64,000 bases of DNA from Dactylis glomerata (GCA_007115705.1 QXEO01000415.1:440376-504375), one strand, 5' to 3'; shown: positions 1-11,690, counted from the first letter of the stretch. The notes: generated by a model not told the origin, from the letters alone. Numbers and translations are program-made.

Positions 1-2931
1 CCCAGCCAGGATTATTCTGCAAAATACAAGAAAGCAAAGCAGAATTGTAGCTAAGTTAGCAAGTAGGAAGCAAATTTTGTCCAAGAAAACAAAAAGTACG
101 AGTACAGAAATATATCAACTATTAACACATAAAGTTATCATTTTTAAGGTACTATCTAGAACAGCACACTAAGCTGTAAATTGCAAACGACCATCATTTT
201 TAAAAAGAAAGTGGAGACAAATGGCATTGCATATTTTGAGTTTATGATGTTAGCTGCAAATATTTTAATATCTGTGCTTACTGTCAGGTGTTTACAAGAA
301 GCTAAGTTTAAGCATATGCGCTTAGCAAGTTTTGAGATCGATGGTATCAGCCATTTTATATCTTCGAGAAATAAGGGTAAGCAATTATCAAATGTATCTA
401 TCTGGACACCCATACGACCAGAGCGTAGCAAAACCAGAGTATAGATGAGACTTGAACATGAAATCAGGAGAAAAATACGATCACGGCCATAGTAAACATC
501 ATGTTTAATATGCAAAGAGAAGGCAGCTCTGGAAACAAGCTAACTCTTAATGGTTATGTCAGAACACGTCAAGTTAGACAGTAATCGCATTGCATCCGTG
601 ACAACTAGAAGCTCAATTACTCTAATTGCTATTCAGAATTGACCGACAAATACTATCTAGATTATCAGTTGTAATAAGAATTTAAGAAGGCAAACCTTAA
701 GAGAGAGTAAAGTTTTATCAGTAAACCGCTTTACTGAGTTGGGTATGCTCTCTGGAAGAGTGCTGGCAACCCTTTGCAGCTCCTCTTCTTGCTGTTTAGC
801 AGATACAACATCAGGCCCACTGTACATGTCTACAAGCTCTTTCATATGGGGTGCCCTTTCCATGACATCTTTCACGGCTTCCTAAGAACGATACAGTAGA
901 TTATACCAAGTCAGTTGAAGATACCCCAAAAGAACACATAGCAACGAAGTAAATGCAAGTACAAAACTGTGAACTGCTCATATATACTAATATACATGCA
1001 ATCTGACATTTGGGGTACACTGAAAACTGGGTTGGAGAACCGGAGATGCTTACTTATAAGGTCAGTGTCTGGAAACTATAACCATCTTACCCTACAAATG
1101 ATGAATTATCAAGACATTTGTGTCTTTCCTTTAAGATAATCTACAAACTAAATCGAATGTCTAGGGAACACAGACTTTATTTTGGAAGAAACTCATCTAA
1201 TAGTTTAGCAGTTGAACCTCATCAGTCAGCTCAGAACAAGAAATTTGACAAACAACTACTCGACAACACTAATGGCTCACAGAGTTAAATATTACTGCCT
1301 CCAGACCATTTATAAAAATATGCATATAAGCTTATAACACTAGAATGTAATCAAAGTAGATCTGAGATTTAGCAGCAACTCTACTAATATCATTTCGACA
1401 ACAGTCAAGATAGTTTTATATGTATACTACTGGACAAAATTAGTGCATATTCCACTACAAACATAGCACAAGGGTATACAATTGCAAACTAAGTTATAGT
1501 ACTATTTTACTGTTGATCTATGTTGCTGGCCCATCAATTCATTTGTCAACCTATAGCATGCTATCAATCATATCCTAATATCATCCAACTAAAGATATGA
1601 TAATGCAAGCTATAACAGCAAAACAAGGTAATAAGATCTGAGCCACGCAGACTCACTCTGGCACATTTTAACGCATGTGGTAAGTCGAAGCAGTAATACA
1701 CGTATATCAGAAAAAACAGAACTATCTACTTGCACAAACATTTAGTTGGCAAATCATAAATCTCATAGGGACAATTATAAGATTCACCTCCCATTCTTCC
1801 TGGTCCTGGATGCCTTCGTAGGCAACTACAAATGGCTTCACTTTCTGCAGCACCTCCTCCAATGACATGGGCGGCTTCTCCTCAATATCAGGATTACCAA
1901 AGTTCACATGGTACTCTGGCTCAAACTCAATCTGCACACACAAACACCTCAGAAACAAAAATCCATCAGGAACCGAACAAGCACACCCAGATCTGATAAT
2001 TCCGATGCAGTGCAGCACGCACCATGTTATTGGTGTGAACAGCATCCCAATATACATCCTCCACCGGGTCCGGCAGCGCCTCCTCCGCCGCCTCGTCGAA
2101 CGCGGCGTCCCAAATCTTCATCTTATCGGCACCAAGCCGACTCTCGAGCCTCTCGCCATCGGCGTTGTCCCCAAAGAAGAGCGAGTCCTGCTCCTCCTCC
2201 GCAGCAGGCCGGCGGCCACCATCACGCCCACGCCCGCGGCCGCCGCGGCCCCCTCTGCCGCGCCCACCGCCGCCGCCGTCGCCGCCCCGGCCAAGGAGCT
2301 CCAGAGCGCGCTTCACGGCGTCCTGCGGGGCCAGCTTCGGCTGCCCGCTTGGCGCGGAAGGGGTGGGCGGTTGCTTCGCCTCGCGGCGTCGAACGAAGCG
2401 GTTCTCCTCGGGGGCTTTGGACAGTGGCTGCTGCGCGCGCGGCACGCCGCGGCCGGCGCCCGAGGTAGGGACCGAACGCGGCGGCTCGGAGGCGGAGGAG
2501 GAGGCGACGGTGGTTGGCGGCTCCGGATCGGAGGGGCGGTGGACGGAGTCGGAGAGCTTGGTGGAGGGTGGCTGCGTTGGGGCATCTTCGGCGGGCGGCG
2601 GCGGCGGCGGCGGCAGAGGCGATCCACGGCCGCGGCCAGCGCCGGAGAAGGACGAGAAGGGCGGGATGGTGGGGGAGGGCGGGATCGCGGGCTCCCCACT
2701 GCCGCGGCCACGGCCAGCGGAAGACGCTACGGAGAAGAGATCCGGGCCATTGTCGTCGTCGGGAATGGGCCGCCCGGGAGAGCGCGGCGGCGCGGTGGCG
2801 GATGGGGGTAGGCCGCGCCCCCGCCCGCGTCCAGCGCCACTGCCACCGATGCCGGAGAAGGATGAGAAGGCGGCGGCGTAGGAGGGGAGGTTGGCGTGCC
2901 GCCGGGCGGCGGCGGCGGCGAGGCCTCGCAT
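1..2931 (-). CDS. RG-repeat / proline-rich plant protein, probably organelle-targeted; 4 exons seen, 3' end outside window
   Basis: This is the only host gene in the window that looks intact. Exon 1 is 2931-2023 (ATG at 2931), exon 2 1931-1788, exon 3 881-696, and exon 4 starts at 16 and leaves the window. Every intron has GT/AG ends, and all joins keep frame (303 + 48 + 62 codons, then NNPGWG). The first ~25 residues are Ala/Arg/Ser-rich without acidic residues, like a mitochondrial presequence. Several GRGRG blocks and proline-rich stretches follow, with a dense Gly/Arg tract near residue 220. The conserved part starts around DAVHTNN at the end of exon 1 and runs through exons 2-3. From memory it resembles plant proteins labelled 'hydroxyproline-rich glycoprotein family' (Arabidopsis At1g53645-like). 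The molecular function is unknown to me. Introns 882-1787 and 17-695 are AT-rich, and I see no other gene in them. The strong GC fall from exon 1 to later exons is usual for grasses. Confidence 0.85.
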
Positions 2932-2964
2932 GGTGGTGGTGGAGATGGGTTTAGCGCCCGGCGC

Positions 2965-2978
2965 GGGTTAGGGTTGGG
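2965..2978 (-). promoter_or_regulatory. Telo-box-like motif in the 5' leader/promoter of the host gene
   Basis: Read on the minus strand the bases are CCCAACCCTAACCC, 34-47 bp upstream of the ATG at 2931. Telo-boxes (AAACCCTAA-like) are known in plant promoters and leaders of ribosomal-protein and other translation genes. The core AACCCTAA is present. A role here is inference. Confidence 0.45.
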
Positions 2979-3557
2979 CTCGCAAGCAGCTCCACGAAAT
3001 GGTAATGGGCTGGATCCCGGAACGAATTTGCGATCCGACGAAATCGTAGCCATTGGGTCTCACTTGATGGCTGTTCTATCAGCCGTCCGATCTGCATTCC
3101 AAAGCATTTTTTTTTACAATCAATACCATATATATTTATAAGAGTAAATAGTACATGGTAGAGATACATAAGCTGTCCCTAGCAATTACAAAATAAAGTC
3201 TAAAAAAATAACTAAATCTTCAAGGTCTTCAAACTCTTTCTTTTTCCATGACATAATCATGTATTTTTTAAAAGGCAGCCGAATAGAACCGAACTATAAA
3301 CCTGTAAATACCAACGAAGGTTCTCCCATAATTTTAATTTGAGCCGCAATGCCAAGGCTACGTCTCCATCGGCCCCCAAAATAAATAGTGGTCGGCACGG
3401 CGCCGGATGGGGCTGTTTTGGGGGCGACGGGCCCTCCCAAAATGTTGGGGCCGGGCTCCCACACCGGCGGTCCCAAAACGCCATCCCTAAAAAAAGTTTA
3501 ACACATATAAAAATGCATAATTTGACATGAATTGTACGAGATTCAATAGACTACATG
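2979..3557. other. Upstream region of the host gene; no gene seen
   Basis: This holds the probable distal promoter of the minus-strand gene. It is AT-rich at 3100-3260, then GC-rich at about 3340-3490 with runs such as GGGGCTGTTTTGGGGGC. The GC-rich block may be the terminal part of the transposon-related sequence to its right, but no clear terminal inverted repeat pair was found. Confidence 0.4.
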
Positions 3558-4630
3558 CTAAATCTTGGCGGCTTGGACCCTCTCCCTCTCCAGCGCCAAC
3601 TTCTCCTTTTGAGTTTCTTTGATCTCCTTCCACCTTGCATCGGACCTATCATAGAGCTCTTTGGAGTTGGCGTTCATGGAATCCACAAACAAGCCGATGC
3701 CAACCTCAAAGACGCCGCCGGATGAGCCGACATTCCTCTCCGTCTTGGCCTTCTTGGTCCCGGTAGGGCGTCCCCCGGCGGAACGCGCCGCCGGAATTGG
3801 CCCTCTTCACCGGTCTTGCCTTCATTGAGTGTGCGTCTAACTCGATCCCATTTATTGCAACCTTGAAGTTTTTGAAAACAATGCATCATGTTGAATTATT
3901 TGCCCTCGCTCTCCGCTTTGTACAATTTGAGAGCATCAAGCAACTACAAGCATCAAGCAAAGCAAACATGAAATAAACTACAAGCATAGCACACATCAAT
4001 GAACTACAAACATAACACACATCTATGAACACAATAGATAAAGTTTATTGTGCAAAGAACTTACTAGATCCATTGCGCTCTTCCCACTTTGGTTCCTATT
4101 GCGCACGGTCTCAAGATTGCCATGAAACTTGTTGCATATGGTCTTGATCACACTCCACCTATGAGAGATGGCGCCTTCATTGCGGTTCATTTGTATCGTC
4201 ACCACCAATGTGGCGGCGCTCGTTGAATTCATCCAGAATTCTTGCATAGTACTTGCCAAGAGTTTAGTTGGCGCCGGTGATAGGATCAAGACACCGCTTT
4301 CCACGACTCAATGAGACACTCATCTTCCAAAGATTTCCACTTGGAATGATGGGTGCCGGTCGTGCCCACCCACGGCTTCCTCTTGCCGAGGGTCTTGTCG
4401 GTGTCAGCGTCAACCACCTCAATTATTTCCTCAATCTCATCGCCCTCGGCTTGAGCATCCTAAAATCCCACGTCGAGGAAGCCGTCGGTGATCAAGTCAA
4501 ACATGTACGTCGTGCCCTCCTCATTTGTGAACATTAGGTGGGCGCCGGGCATTTCGCCGAACACCTCGTCGTCGCGGGGAATTTCGTCGAATAGGGTGCA
4601 GGTGGCGTCGCTAGTGGAGACGGCGAACAT
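3558..4630 (-). pseudogene. Myb/SANT-like (NAM-like) protein of the PIF/Harbinger-associated family, broken
   Basis: Reading from ATG 4630-4628 leftward gives an acidic N-terminus. It is followed by the hallmark segments of this plant family: a K-W-K-S-L-E-D-E...ESWKAVS block, a YYARILDEFNERR block, HRWSVIK..CNKFHG, and RNQSG. A GTAAGT donor follows near 4070. A second exon (about 3935-3558) carries a GTKKAK-type basic stretch and a long charged helix ending ...ALERERVQAAKI and stop. Damage: an in-frame TAG after ~60 codons, a 1-base loss at the ESWKAVS block, a CAA-to-TAA type stop shortly after, and another frameshift before the HRWSVIK block. Such proteins act as DNA-binding partners of PIF/Harbinger transposases or as domesticated relatives. 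This copy cannot make a full protein. Element E lies immediately upstream of its start codon. Confidence 0.7.
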
Positions 4631-4658
4631 GTTGGGGACTGATGCATGTAAAATGCAT

Positions 4659-6174
4659 TGATACGTCCATTTTGCATCACTATTTTATATCATAATTTAC
4701 TGTTATTCATTGATATATTTCACATTTAGAGATGATATTTATGTTGTTTCCTCTATTTTTACATGTTTGATGATCATTGGAGGATTTGCTGCCGGAGTCA
4801 GGATTCTGCTGGAAAAAGGACCGTCAAGACACCATGTTTCGGAAGATCAGGAAATTCCAGAAAAATACCAAAAAATTATATTTTGCCAGAAGACTGAAGA
4901 ACCCAGAAGGAGGAGGCGAGAGGAGCCACAGGGCAGGCACACACATAGGGGGCGTGGGCCCACAACTAGCTGCGCCGGCCTATTATATGGCCGCCCTGGC
5001 CCACTTCTGCCATCGCCCCTTCGCGTATTTTATCGTCCCCGAAAACCTAAGTCAGGGGGGCTTAGGGATAGACACCGCCGCCTCTGCGGGGCAGAAAACA
5101 CCAGAGAGAGAAAAGCTCTCCGGCAGGCAGAAATCTATCGGGGAAATTCCTTCCCGGAGAGGGGAGATTGTCGCCATCGTCATCATCATCGCACCGGACT
5201 TCATCGGGATCATCATCACCATCATCCTCATCACCAGCACCTTCATCTCCACCATCACCACGCCATCCTGTTGTAACATCTTGAGTTGAATCTTGTCAAA
5301 TTCTTAGGGGAAACTTTTCCGGTGTTGATTACTCTTGTGGTTGATGCTATTGAGTGGAACCATTGAATTAAGGTTTATGTTTATATTGTTATTTACCATT
5401 ATTTCACCTCTGATCATGATCCATATGATGTCTTGTGACTAGTTCGTTTAGTTCTTGAGGACATGGGAGAAGTCAAGTTGTTAGTAGTGGAATTATGTTG
5501 AGTAATATTTAATGGTTTGATATTTATTTATTGTGGTGCTATTTCACTAGTGGTGTCATATGAACGTCGACTACATGATACTTCACCATTTATGGGCCTA
5601 GTGAGATGCATTGTGTATTTGGCTACCAATTGTGGGGTTGCTGGAGTGACAGAAACCTAAACCTCCGTTGGGAAACCATTGCACCAGGGAGCGTAGGATC
5701 TTAGAGTTTAAGGCTGTGGTTAGATTTATCTTAATTACTTTCTTGTAGTTTCGGATGCTTGCAAGGGGTATAATCACAAGTGTGTATTTATCCTAGTAAG
5801 GTTAGTGCGCTAGCACAGGTTCACCCCCATAACACTTATCAAACTAATAAAGATTATTTAGCGGTATGAAGCGAAAGCACTTGACAGAAACTCCCGTGTG
5901 TCCTCGAGAACGTTTGGTCATCATAAGTTACACAACCGGCTTGTCCTTTGCTCTAGAAAGGATTGGGCCACTCGCAGCAATTATTATTACTGTCTTTTAT
6001 TTACTTGCATTTTATTTATTTGCATTACTAAATACCCCTGAAAACATGTTTGCTAGTATTTTACAGTGAATCCTTGATCAAAACCACTTGTCAATACCTT
6101 CTGCTCCTCGTTGGGTTCGACACTCTTATTTATCGAAAGTACTAAGATACACCCCCTATACTTGTGGGTCATCA
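4659..6174 (+). repeat. 5' LTR of element E
   Basis: It starts TGATACGTCC and ends GGGTCATCA, directly followed by the PBS leader (1,516 bp). A CAT-rich stretch at about 5170-5275 (repeated ATCATC) is low complexity. The first part carries a GC-rich block near 4930-5010. ORFs in this stretch cross non-coding LTR sequence and are not genes. Confidence 0.85.
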
Positions 6175-6185
6175 AGACTATTTTC

Positions 6186-6202
6186 TGGCGCCGTTGCCGG
6201 GG
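6186..6202 (+). promoter_or_regulatory. Primer-binding site of element E (tRNA-Asp)
   Basis: TGGCGCCGTTGCCGGGG is complementary to the 3' end of plant tRNA-Asp(GTC) including CCA. It lies 11 bp after the LTR end. Confidence 0.85.
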
Positions 6203-6293
6203 TGCGAAGCGCTATTGAAGAGTAGAATTGGTAAAGGTAACCGTCGTTGCGAGTATTGTTTTTATTTCTATCTTTTATTTTTTTTATTTTTTT

Positions 6294-7340
6294 ATGGAGA
6301 GTTCTCCATTTGGGTTCCTATTTGGGAACACTACTACTACTACTGCTGCGGATGTGGATGAACCACAACCACCACCTGCTCAATTAGATCCTTTTAAAAT
6401 ACCTATGAAAATTGTTGAACGTGTTATGAATAACTGCTATTCAGGAGATGGAACCGTCCATCCGGGTGATCATTTACTCTTTATACATGAATTATGCGAG
6501 TTGTTATAGTGTGCAGGTATTTCATCGAGCGAAGTTAATAGGAAGCTATTCTCTTTATCACTGAAAGGTAGAGCTGAGGAGTGGTATCGGCTGCTTAAAG
6601 ATGGTTCATCTATTGCTTGGGAGGAAATTGTACCTCTCTTTTATTCCAAATTTTATCCTCCAAGTGAAATTCATAAAGATCGTAATCGAATATATAACTG
6701 TTGGCCTCATGATGGAGAGAGTATTTCCCAAGCGTGGGAGAGATTGAAGTTACTAATGCTCAAATGTCCCATTCATGAGCTCCCCAGTAATATTGTTATT
6801 GATAACTTTTATGTGAGGCTTGCTCTTCATGACAAGGATTATTTGGATGCTTCCTGTTTTGGATCATTTACTCATATGAAAGGAGAAGCTAAATGGGATC
6901 TTCTTGACCGTATTCAAGAAAATGCTGAAGGATGGGAGAACGACAAAGGTAGGAGGTCAGGTATAAATTATGATTATGAATGCATTAAAGCTTTTATGGG
7001 AACTGATGACTTTCATAATGCTAGCACTGTTTATGGTCTTGATTCTCAGATACTTGCTAACTGTTTTAAGGCCTTTGCCTCTTATCTTGATGTTCCAAAG
7101 AAAGACTGGAACAAGTATCATGCGCCTTATAAAGATTCTGTTAGTCATATTTCTGCTACAGCTACTGAAGTTTGTACTGTTGATAGAATTTTGCCTGAAC
7201 CTTATTTCGAGAAGACGCCTTTCCCTGCTAAGGTAAAGGAGCATTCTACTTTGGTAAGTGTGCTTAATAAAAGTACTAAGAAAGCTGTAGAACTTGATGA
7301 GCAAATTACTATTAAGTTTCCTGTGGCTATAGTGAAGGAC
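6294..7340 (+). pseudogene. Gag part of element E polyprotein, cut by A2 and carrying a stop codon
   Basis: The frame starts at ATG 6294 after a T-rich leader. It encodes a Ty3-type gag: a short acidic, proline-rich N-terminus, then the KIVERVMNNCY...HPGDHLLFIHELCEL block, LKGRAEEWYRLLKDG, and the matrix-like region up to ~residue 280. An in-frame TAG (6507-6509) stands where relatives C and D have CAG (Gln), a C-to-T change. The frame ends artificially where A2 inserted (TSD AGGAC 7336-7340) and resumes at 52943. No CCHC zinc knuckle is seen in the segment before the protease, although C and D have one. Confidence 0.85.
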
Positions 7341-7889
7341 TGATGGCGCGGTGATGATGGTGCCAGAAAACTTGTTGGCGTGTAGTTGATGAAGTAAATG
7401 ACCGGCCAGTTGGAAACCCCAAGAGAAGGTTTGATGAATATAGCAGCAAGTTTTCCCTCAGTTATGAAACCAAGGTTATCAATCCAGTAGGAAAAAGACA
7501 ATACTCTAGAAGGTGATGCTTGCTAGCTTCGCGACAGCTCCGGACAATTTATTGGGTGCCTCGTCCAGTGCTTTGCTTTGCCAGCTGCAATGCGGAACCT
7601 GCATACAACACAACCAAATACTTTGTTCCCAACTTACGATGAGGTTGTCAATCTCACTGGTTTGCTTGAAACAAAGGGTATGAGCGTATCGAGTGGAAAG
7701 CAATAGTAATTTGCAAGTAAAGTAAACAGTGCGAGTAAAGTAAATAGGTGATAGCAATGTAAAGGAAATAGGACCGGGGTCCACAGTTCACTAGTGGTGT
7801 CTCTCCATAAGATAAAATAACACATGCTGGGTAAACAAATTACAGTTGGGCAATTGATAGAATAAAGACAATGTGCATGTTGAGAGGAT
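7341..7889 (-). repeat. A2 3' LTR, distal part (continues at 29194)
   Basis: It matches 41552-41772 plus 51505 onward, the other A2 LTR. It is interrupted by A1, whose TSD AGGAT is 7885-7889 and 29189-29193. The terminal ~220 bp includes a second short copy of the LTR-end/PBS-flank string GTGCCAGAAAACTTGTTG. Confidence 0.85.
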
Positions 7890-8779
7890 TGATACGTCTC
7901 CAACGTATCCATAATTTTTGATGCTCCATGCTTGTTTTTACACCATTTGCTTAGTGTTTCGTTACAGTTCGTGGCACTTTTATGCATTTTCCGGAACTAA
8001 CCTACTAACAAGTCGCCACAGTGCTAGTCCCCTGTTTTCTGCTGTTTTTGTGTTTCAGAAAAGCTACACAGGAAATATTCTCGGAATTGGACGAAACCAA
8101 AGCCAGTCGCCCAGAATTTCACCGAAGCTTCCAGAGAACTGAAGAGGAGACGGAGTGGGGCCACGAGGTGCCCACACACCAGGGCGGCACGGCCCAGGGG
8201 TAGGCCGCGCCCCCTATGTGTGAGACCTCCTCGGTCCACTTCTGACGATGCCCCTTCGCCTATAAAGACCCCCCGACGGGAAAAACCTAAAGCCCCGATC
8301 AGTTTTCCAGAACACATCGCGATCCGCCGCCGCCGTCGACCCGAAGATCGGGAGGGTCTAGAAGCTCTTCCCGGCACCCTGCCGGAGAGGGGAATCGCCA
8401 CCGGAGGTCTTCTTCATCGCCATGCTTGCCTCCGGAGCGATGAGTGAGTAGTCTACCTTGGACTATGGGTCTATAGCAGTAGCTAGATGGTTGTCTTCTC
8501 CACCATGTGCTTCATGTTTAGATCTCATGAGCTGCCCTACATGATTGAGATCACCGTTATGTAATTCTACATGTTTGGTTTGTTGGGATCCGATGAATAT
8601 TGGTGTTATGCTTGAGTTGATGTACTGAAATTTATCTTATGTTATCTTTATGTTGTTTATGATCTTGCATGCTCTCCGTTGTTAGTAGCTATCTTGGCCG
8701 AGTAGTTGCTAGTGACTCCAAGAGGGGGTATTTATGCTCGATAGTGGGTTCATGCCTCTATTTAATCTGGAGAAGTGAC

Positions 8780-9223
8780 TAACGAGGGGTTAACTCGACA
8801 AATGTCCTAGATGAAGTACTTAGGATCGGGGGAAGAGCAACGACTAGAGATTCTGGGATCGAGATTGGCACACGATGTACCCAGGTTCACGTCCCCGCGG
8901 TGGAGGATCGCTACATCCTACTAGCAATCTAGTATATGATCACAGTTGTGTTTACAGGGAGCCGCCGTAGGCGGATTTGTGTATCTATTCTATTGTCTAG
9001 TCTAAAATCTATTGTCTGTAAGATATTGTGTTCTCTAGGGCGCCCTTGCCTGGCTTTATATATGCAACCGGGCTAAGGTTTTACAAGAGTCCTAGTCGAA
9101 TACAGATTAGAGCCTTCCTTCTTCGTCTCCAAGTCATCTTCGAGTCCTTGTGCTTATCCACTTCCATAATGGGCCGGACCCGGTATACTAATCCGTGGGT
9201 ACCCGAAGGGCATATCCATGTCA
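8780..9223. mobile_element. Solo LTR S1 (444 bp)
   Basis: It is bounded by TSD GTGAC (8775-8779 and 9224-9228). The uninterrupted sequence is visible in the other A1 LTR near 28440. Ends are TAAC...GTCA, a near-perfect TGAC/GTCA pair with one change at the first G. Inside are LTR-like features (a TATATATG stretch near 9057, a pyrimidine-rich part), and no coding region was found. Family not recognised. Confidence 0.8.
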
Positions 9224-9914
9224 GTGACAGAAACCTCTAAGGTTGTAGATGTGCTATTGCTACTAGGGGGAAAACAACATTCATATGCTCGAGGGCATAT
9301 GCTTTGTTTACATTACACACTTTGCTTAATGCAATTATCTATTATTCACAACTTAATACTTGGGGAGTTCTCGGATTGATTTGCCACAAGTGGATTATTA
9401 GTCATAGATGCAGTTGGATGGCGGTCTATGTATCTTGTTGTAATGCCCAGAGTAAATCTCATAGTGATCCTCTCATCATATGCACGTTGTCTTTATTCTA
9501 TCAATTGCCCAACTGTAATTTGTTTACCCAGCATGTATTATTTTATCTTATGGAGAGACACCGCTAGTGAACTGTGGACCCCGGTCCTATTTCTATTATA
9601 TTCATATCACCTATTTACTTTACTCGCACTATTTACTTTACTCGCATACTATTACTATTTTCCACTCGATACGCTCATTCCTTTGTTTACAGCAAACCGG
9701 TGAGATTGACAACCTCATCGTAAGTTGGAAGCAAAGTATTTGGTTGCGTTGTGTGCAGGTTCCACGTTGCTACTGGTTGAAGACACGCTAACAAGTTATC
9801 GTTAACGGCGCCCTTGTTAGAGCATCACGCAGCTAGTGGGCATCACCTTCAGTCGTATTGGCTCCTTCCTCTCCAGAACGATAAACCTTGCACTAGTAGG
9901 GAAAACCTCTTGTG

Positions 9915-10146
9915 TGGCGCACCTATATATGCATTCTGTGGCGCATGGGTGGTGCTCCACAGGATCTTCGCCACAAAAATAAGCATTCTGTGGCGCACCA
10001 GCACATGCGCCATAGAAATAAGGAATTCTGTGGCGCACCAAGCCCTAATGCGCCACAGAATTAAGAAATTATGTGGCGCATTATGGTTTAGTGCGCCACA
10101 GAATTAGGTGCACCACAGAATTGCATTTTAGTGCGCCACAGAAATA
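9915..10146. repeat. CACTA left subterminal repeats
   Basis: The motif TTCTGTGGCGCA and its reverse complement TGCGCCACAGAA recur many times, often as short palindromic pairs. In En/Spm elements such arrays bind the accessory protein TNPA. Confidence 0.85.
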
Positions 10147-10417
10147 GTACAGGTTTTATACAGAACTTATTCTGTCTGGTGTATATATACAGGTATTAAC
10201 AGATATAATATAGCAGTATACAGATATATCAACAGATTTCATATAGCACAATTATATATCTCCATATAAAACTCATTTCATATAGAATATTAACAGATTT
10301 CATATAGCTCCATGCATATACAACTCATCATACATATATAGATCTCCATACAACTCATAATCCATGCAAATTAAGTGCATCATCTCAAGATACAAATGAA
10401 GTGACACTGGCCGCCGC
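10147..10417. other. AT-rich spacer in CACTA
   Basis: TATA/ACAGAT-rich sequence with local repeats (CAGATTTCATATAGC-like). No gene seen. Confidence 0.5.
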
Positions 10418-10655
10418 CTACACTAGGATGAAATAGAGTACCGCTCCGACGATGGTGAGCAAGAGCGAGAGCACAATGAAGGTCTTCATCTTGCTCTTGC
10501 TCGACTGGTGCTTCGTCCACTTGGCAACCGCCTCTTGTTGAGTCGGGTAGCCTTTGTAGCAGTTGCCGCTGGAACTTGTGCACCTGTTCCTTGCAGTCCG
10601 TCCACTCCTCATAGACTCCTGGAACCCGCCCCTCGAACACGACGTACCACGTCAT
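10418..10655 (-). pseudogene. RNase H1 N-terminal (viroplasmin-like) domain plus membrane segment, copy 1
   Basis: From MTWYVV at 10655 the frame reads a GRVPGVYEEW..C..QV..F block. After a 1-base shift it continues SGNCYKGY.T..EAVAKW. This is the hallmark of the small RNA:DNA-hybrid-binding domain found at the N-terminus of eukaryotic RNase H1 and in caulimovirus protein VI. A Lys-rich linker and one hydrophobic helix (TFIVLSLLLTIVGAVLYFIL) follow before the stop. The domain is known in accessory ORFs of grass CACTA elements. A CATAG splice-acceptor-like string just before it suggests it was an exon. Confidence 0.65.
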
Positions 10656-10744
10656 CTCTATGGACACAAGGCATATAACAACACCTTTCTCTATAGACAT
10701 GTAGAGAAAGGTAGCTCTACCTGTAGCTCTACCTGTAGCTCTAT

Positions 10745-11690
10745 AGACATGTAGTATATATGTTATGCAACGAAAGGAATGACAAAGTGCAAAAACATGC
10801 TTGCATGATCACAAATACAATGGCAAGGATTCATAAGCCTAGAATAAAACATAGCATGGATGACGATCGATCATATATAAGCAAGTCCAACATCGAAAAA
10901 AAAGTTCGAATAGATCACACCGGCGATGACGATGAGCAAGATCGAGACCATGATCAAGAACTTCATCCGATTCTTCTTCCACACGTGTCTCCTCACTTGG
11001 AGACCGCGAGCTCTCTTGTCTTGTACCCTTTGTAGCAGTTGCCGCTGAAGTTGGTCACCTGTGCCTGGCAGTCCTCCCACTCCTCGTAGACTCCTAGAAC
11101 CCGACCACTGTACACCACGTACCACAAGACATCTCTGTATAGACATAAAGTATATATGTTATGCAACGAAAGGAATGATAAAGTTAAAAAACATGTTTGC
11201 ATATGATCACAAATACTATGGCAAGGATTCATAAGCCTAGAATAAAACATAGCATGGATGACGATCGATCATATATAAGCCTAGAATGGAGTATATATGT
11301 TATATATGCAACGAAAGGAATGACAAAGTTCAAAAACATGCTTGCATGATCACAAATACTATGGCAAGGATTCATAAGCCTAGAATAAAACATAGCATGG
11401 ATGACGATCGATCATATATAAGCCTAGAATGGAGTATATATGTTATGCAACGAAAGGAATGACAAAGTTCAAAAGCATGCTTGCATGATCACAAATACTA
11501 TGGCAAGGATTCATAAGCCTAGAATAAAACATAGCATGGATGACGATCGATCATATATAAGCCTAGAATGGAGTATATATGTTATGCAACGAAAGGAATG
11601 ACAAAGTTCAAAAGCATGCTTGCATGATCACAAATACTATGGCAAGGATTCATAAGCCTAGAATAAAACATAGCAGTTCATATGATCATA
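10745..11690. repeat. Tandem ~140-bp repeat in CACTA
   Basis: A unit starting GTATATATGTTATGCAACGA begins at about 10753, 11149, 11291, 11433 and 11572. It contains CAAGGATTCATAAGCC and GATGACGATCGATCATATA. The last four lie head to tail with 139-142 bp spacing. The first is separated from the others by coding copy 2, so copy 2 may have been duplicated together with this flank. Confidence 0.85.
10871..11135 (-). pseudogene. RNase H1 N-terminal (viroplasmin-like) domain plus membrane segment, copy 2
   Basis: It has the same layout as copy 1: LWYVVYSGRVLGVYEEW.DC, then SGNCYKGYKT, a 1-base frame break before the W-R-R-H stretch, a basic linker, and a hydrophobic helix near 10890-10960. It is preceded by a TACAG acceptor-like string. 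The two copies are clearly homologous but diverged, so the duplication predates this insertion or is an old exon pair. Confidence 0.62.

Noticed and set aside
1867..2881. Long plus-strand ORFs of 314 and 238 residues
   Set aside because: They are antisense shadows of the very GC-rich first exon of the minus-strand gene. They lack family features, while the minus strand shows correct splice sites and a conserved protein.
5170..5275. His/Ile-rich ORFs in the E LTR
   Set aside because: They come from a CAT/ATC-rich low-complexity stretch. No start context or conservation.
7336..7889. Shared target AGGAC/AGGAT of A2 and A1 as a target-site preference
   Set aside because: A4 (CCGCC) and A3 (CTCAC) are A-type too and differ. 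Two similar 5-mers are not evidence.
11149..11690. Regularly spaced repeats as a possible CRISPR-like array
   Set aside because: Whole ~140-bp units are repeated head to tail without distinct spacers, inside a plant DNA transposon.
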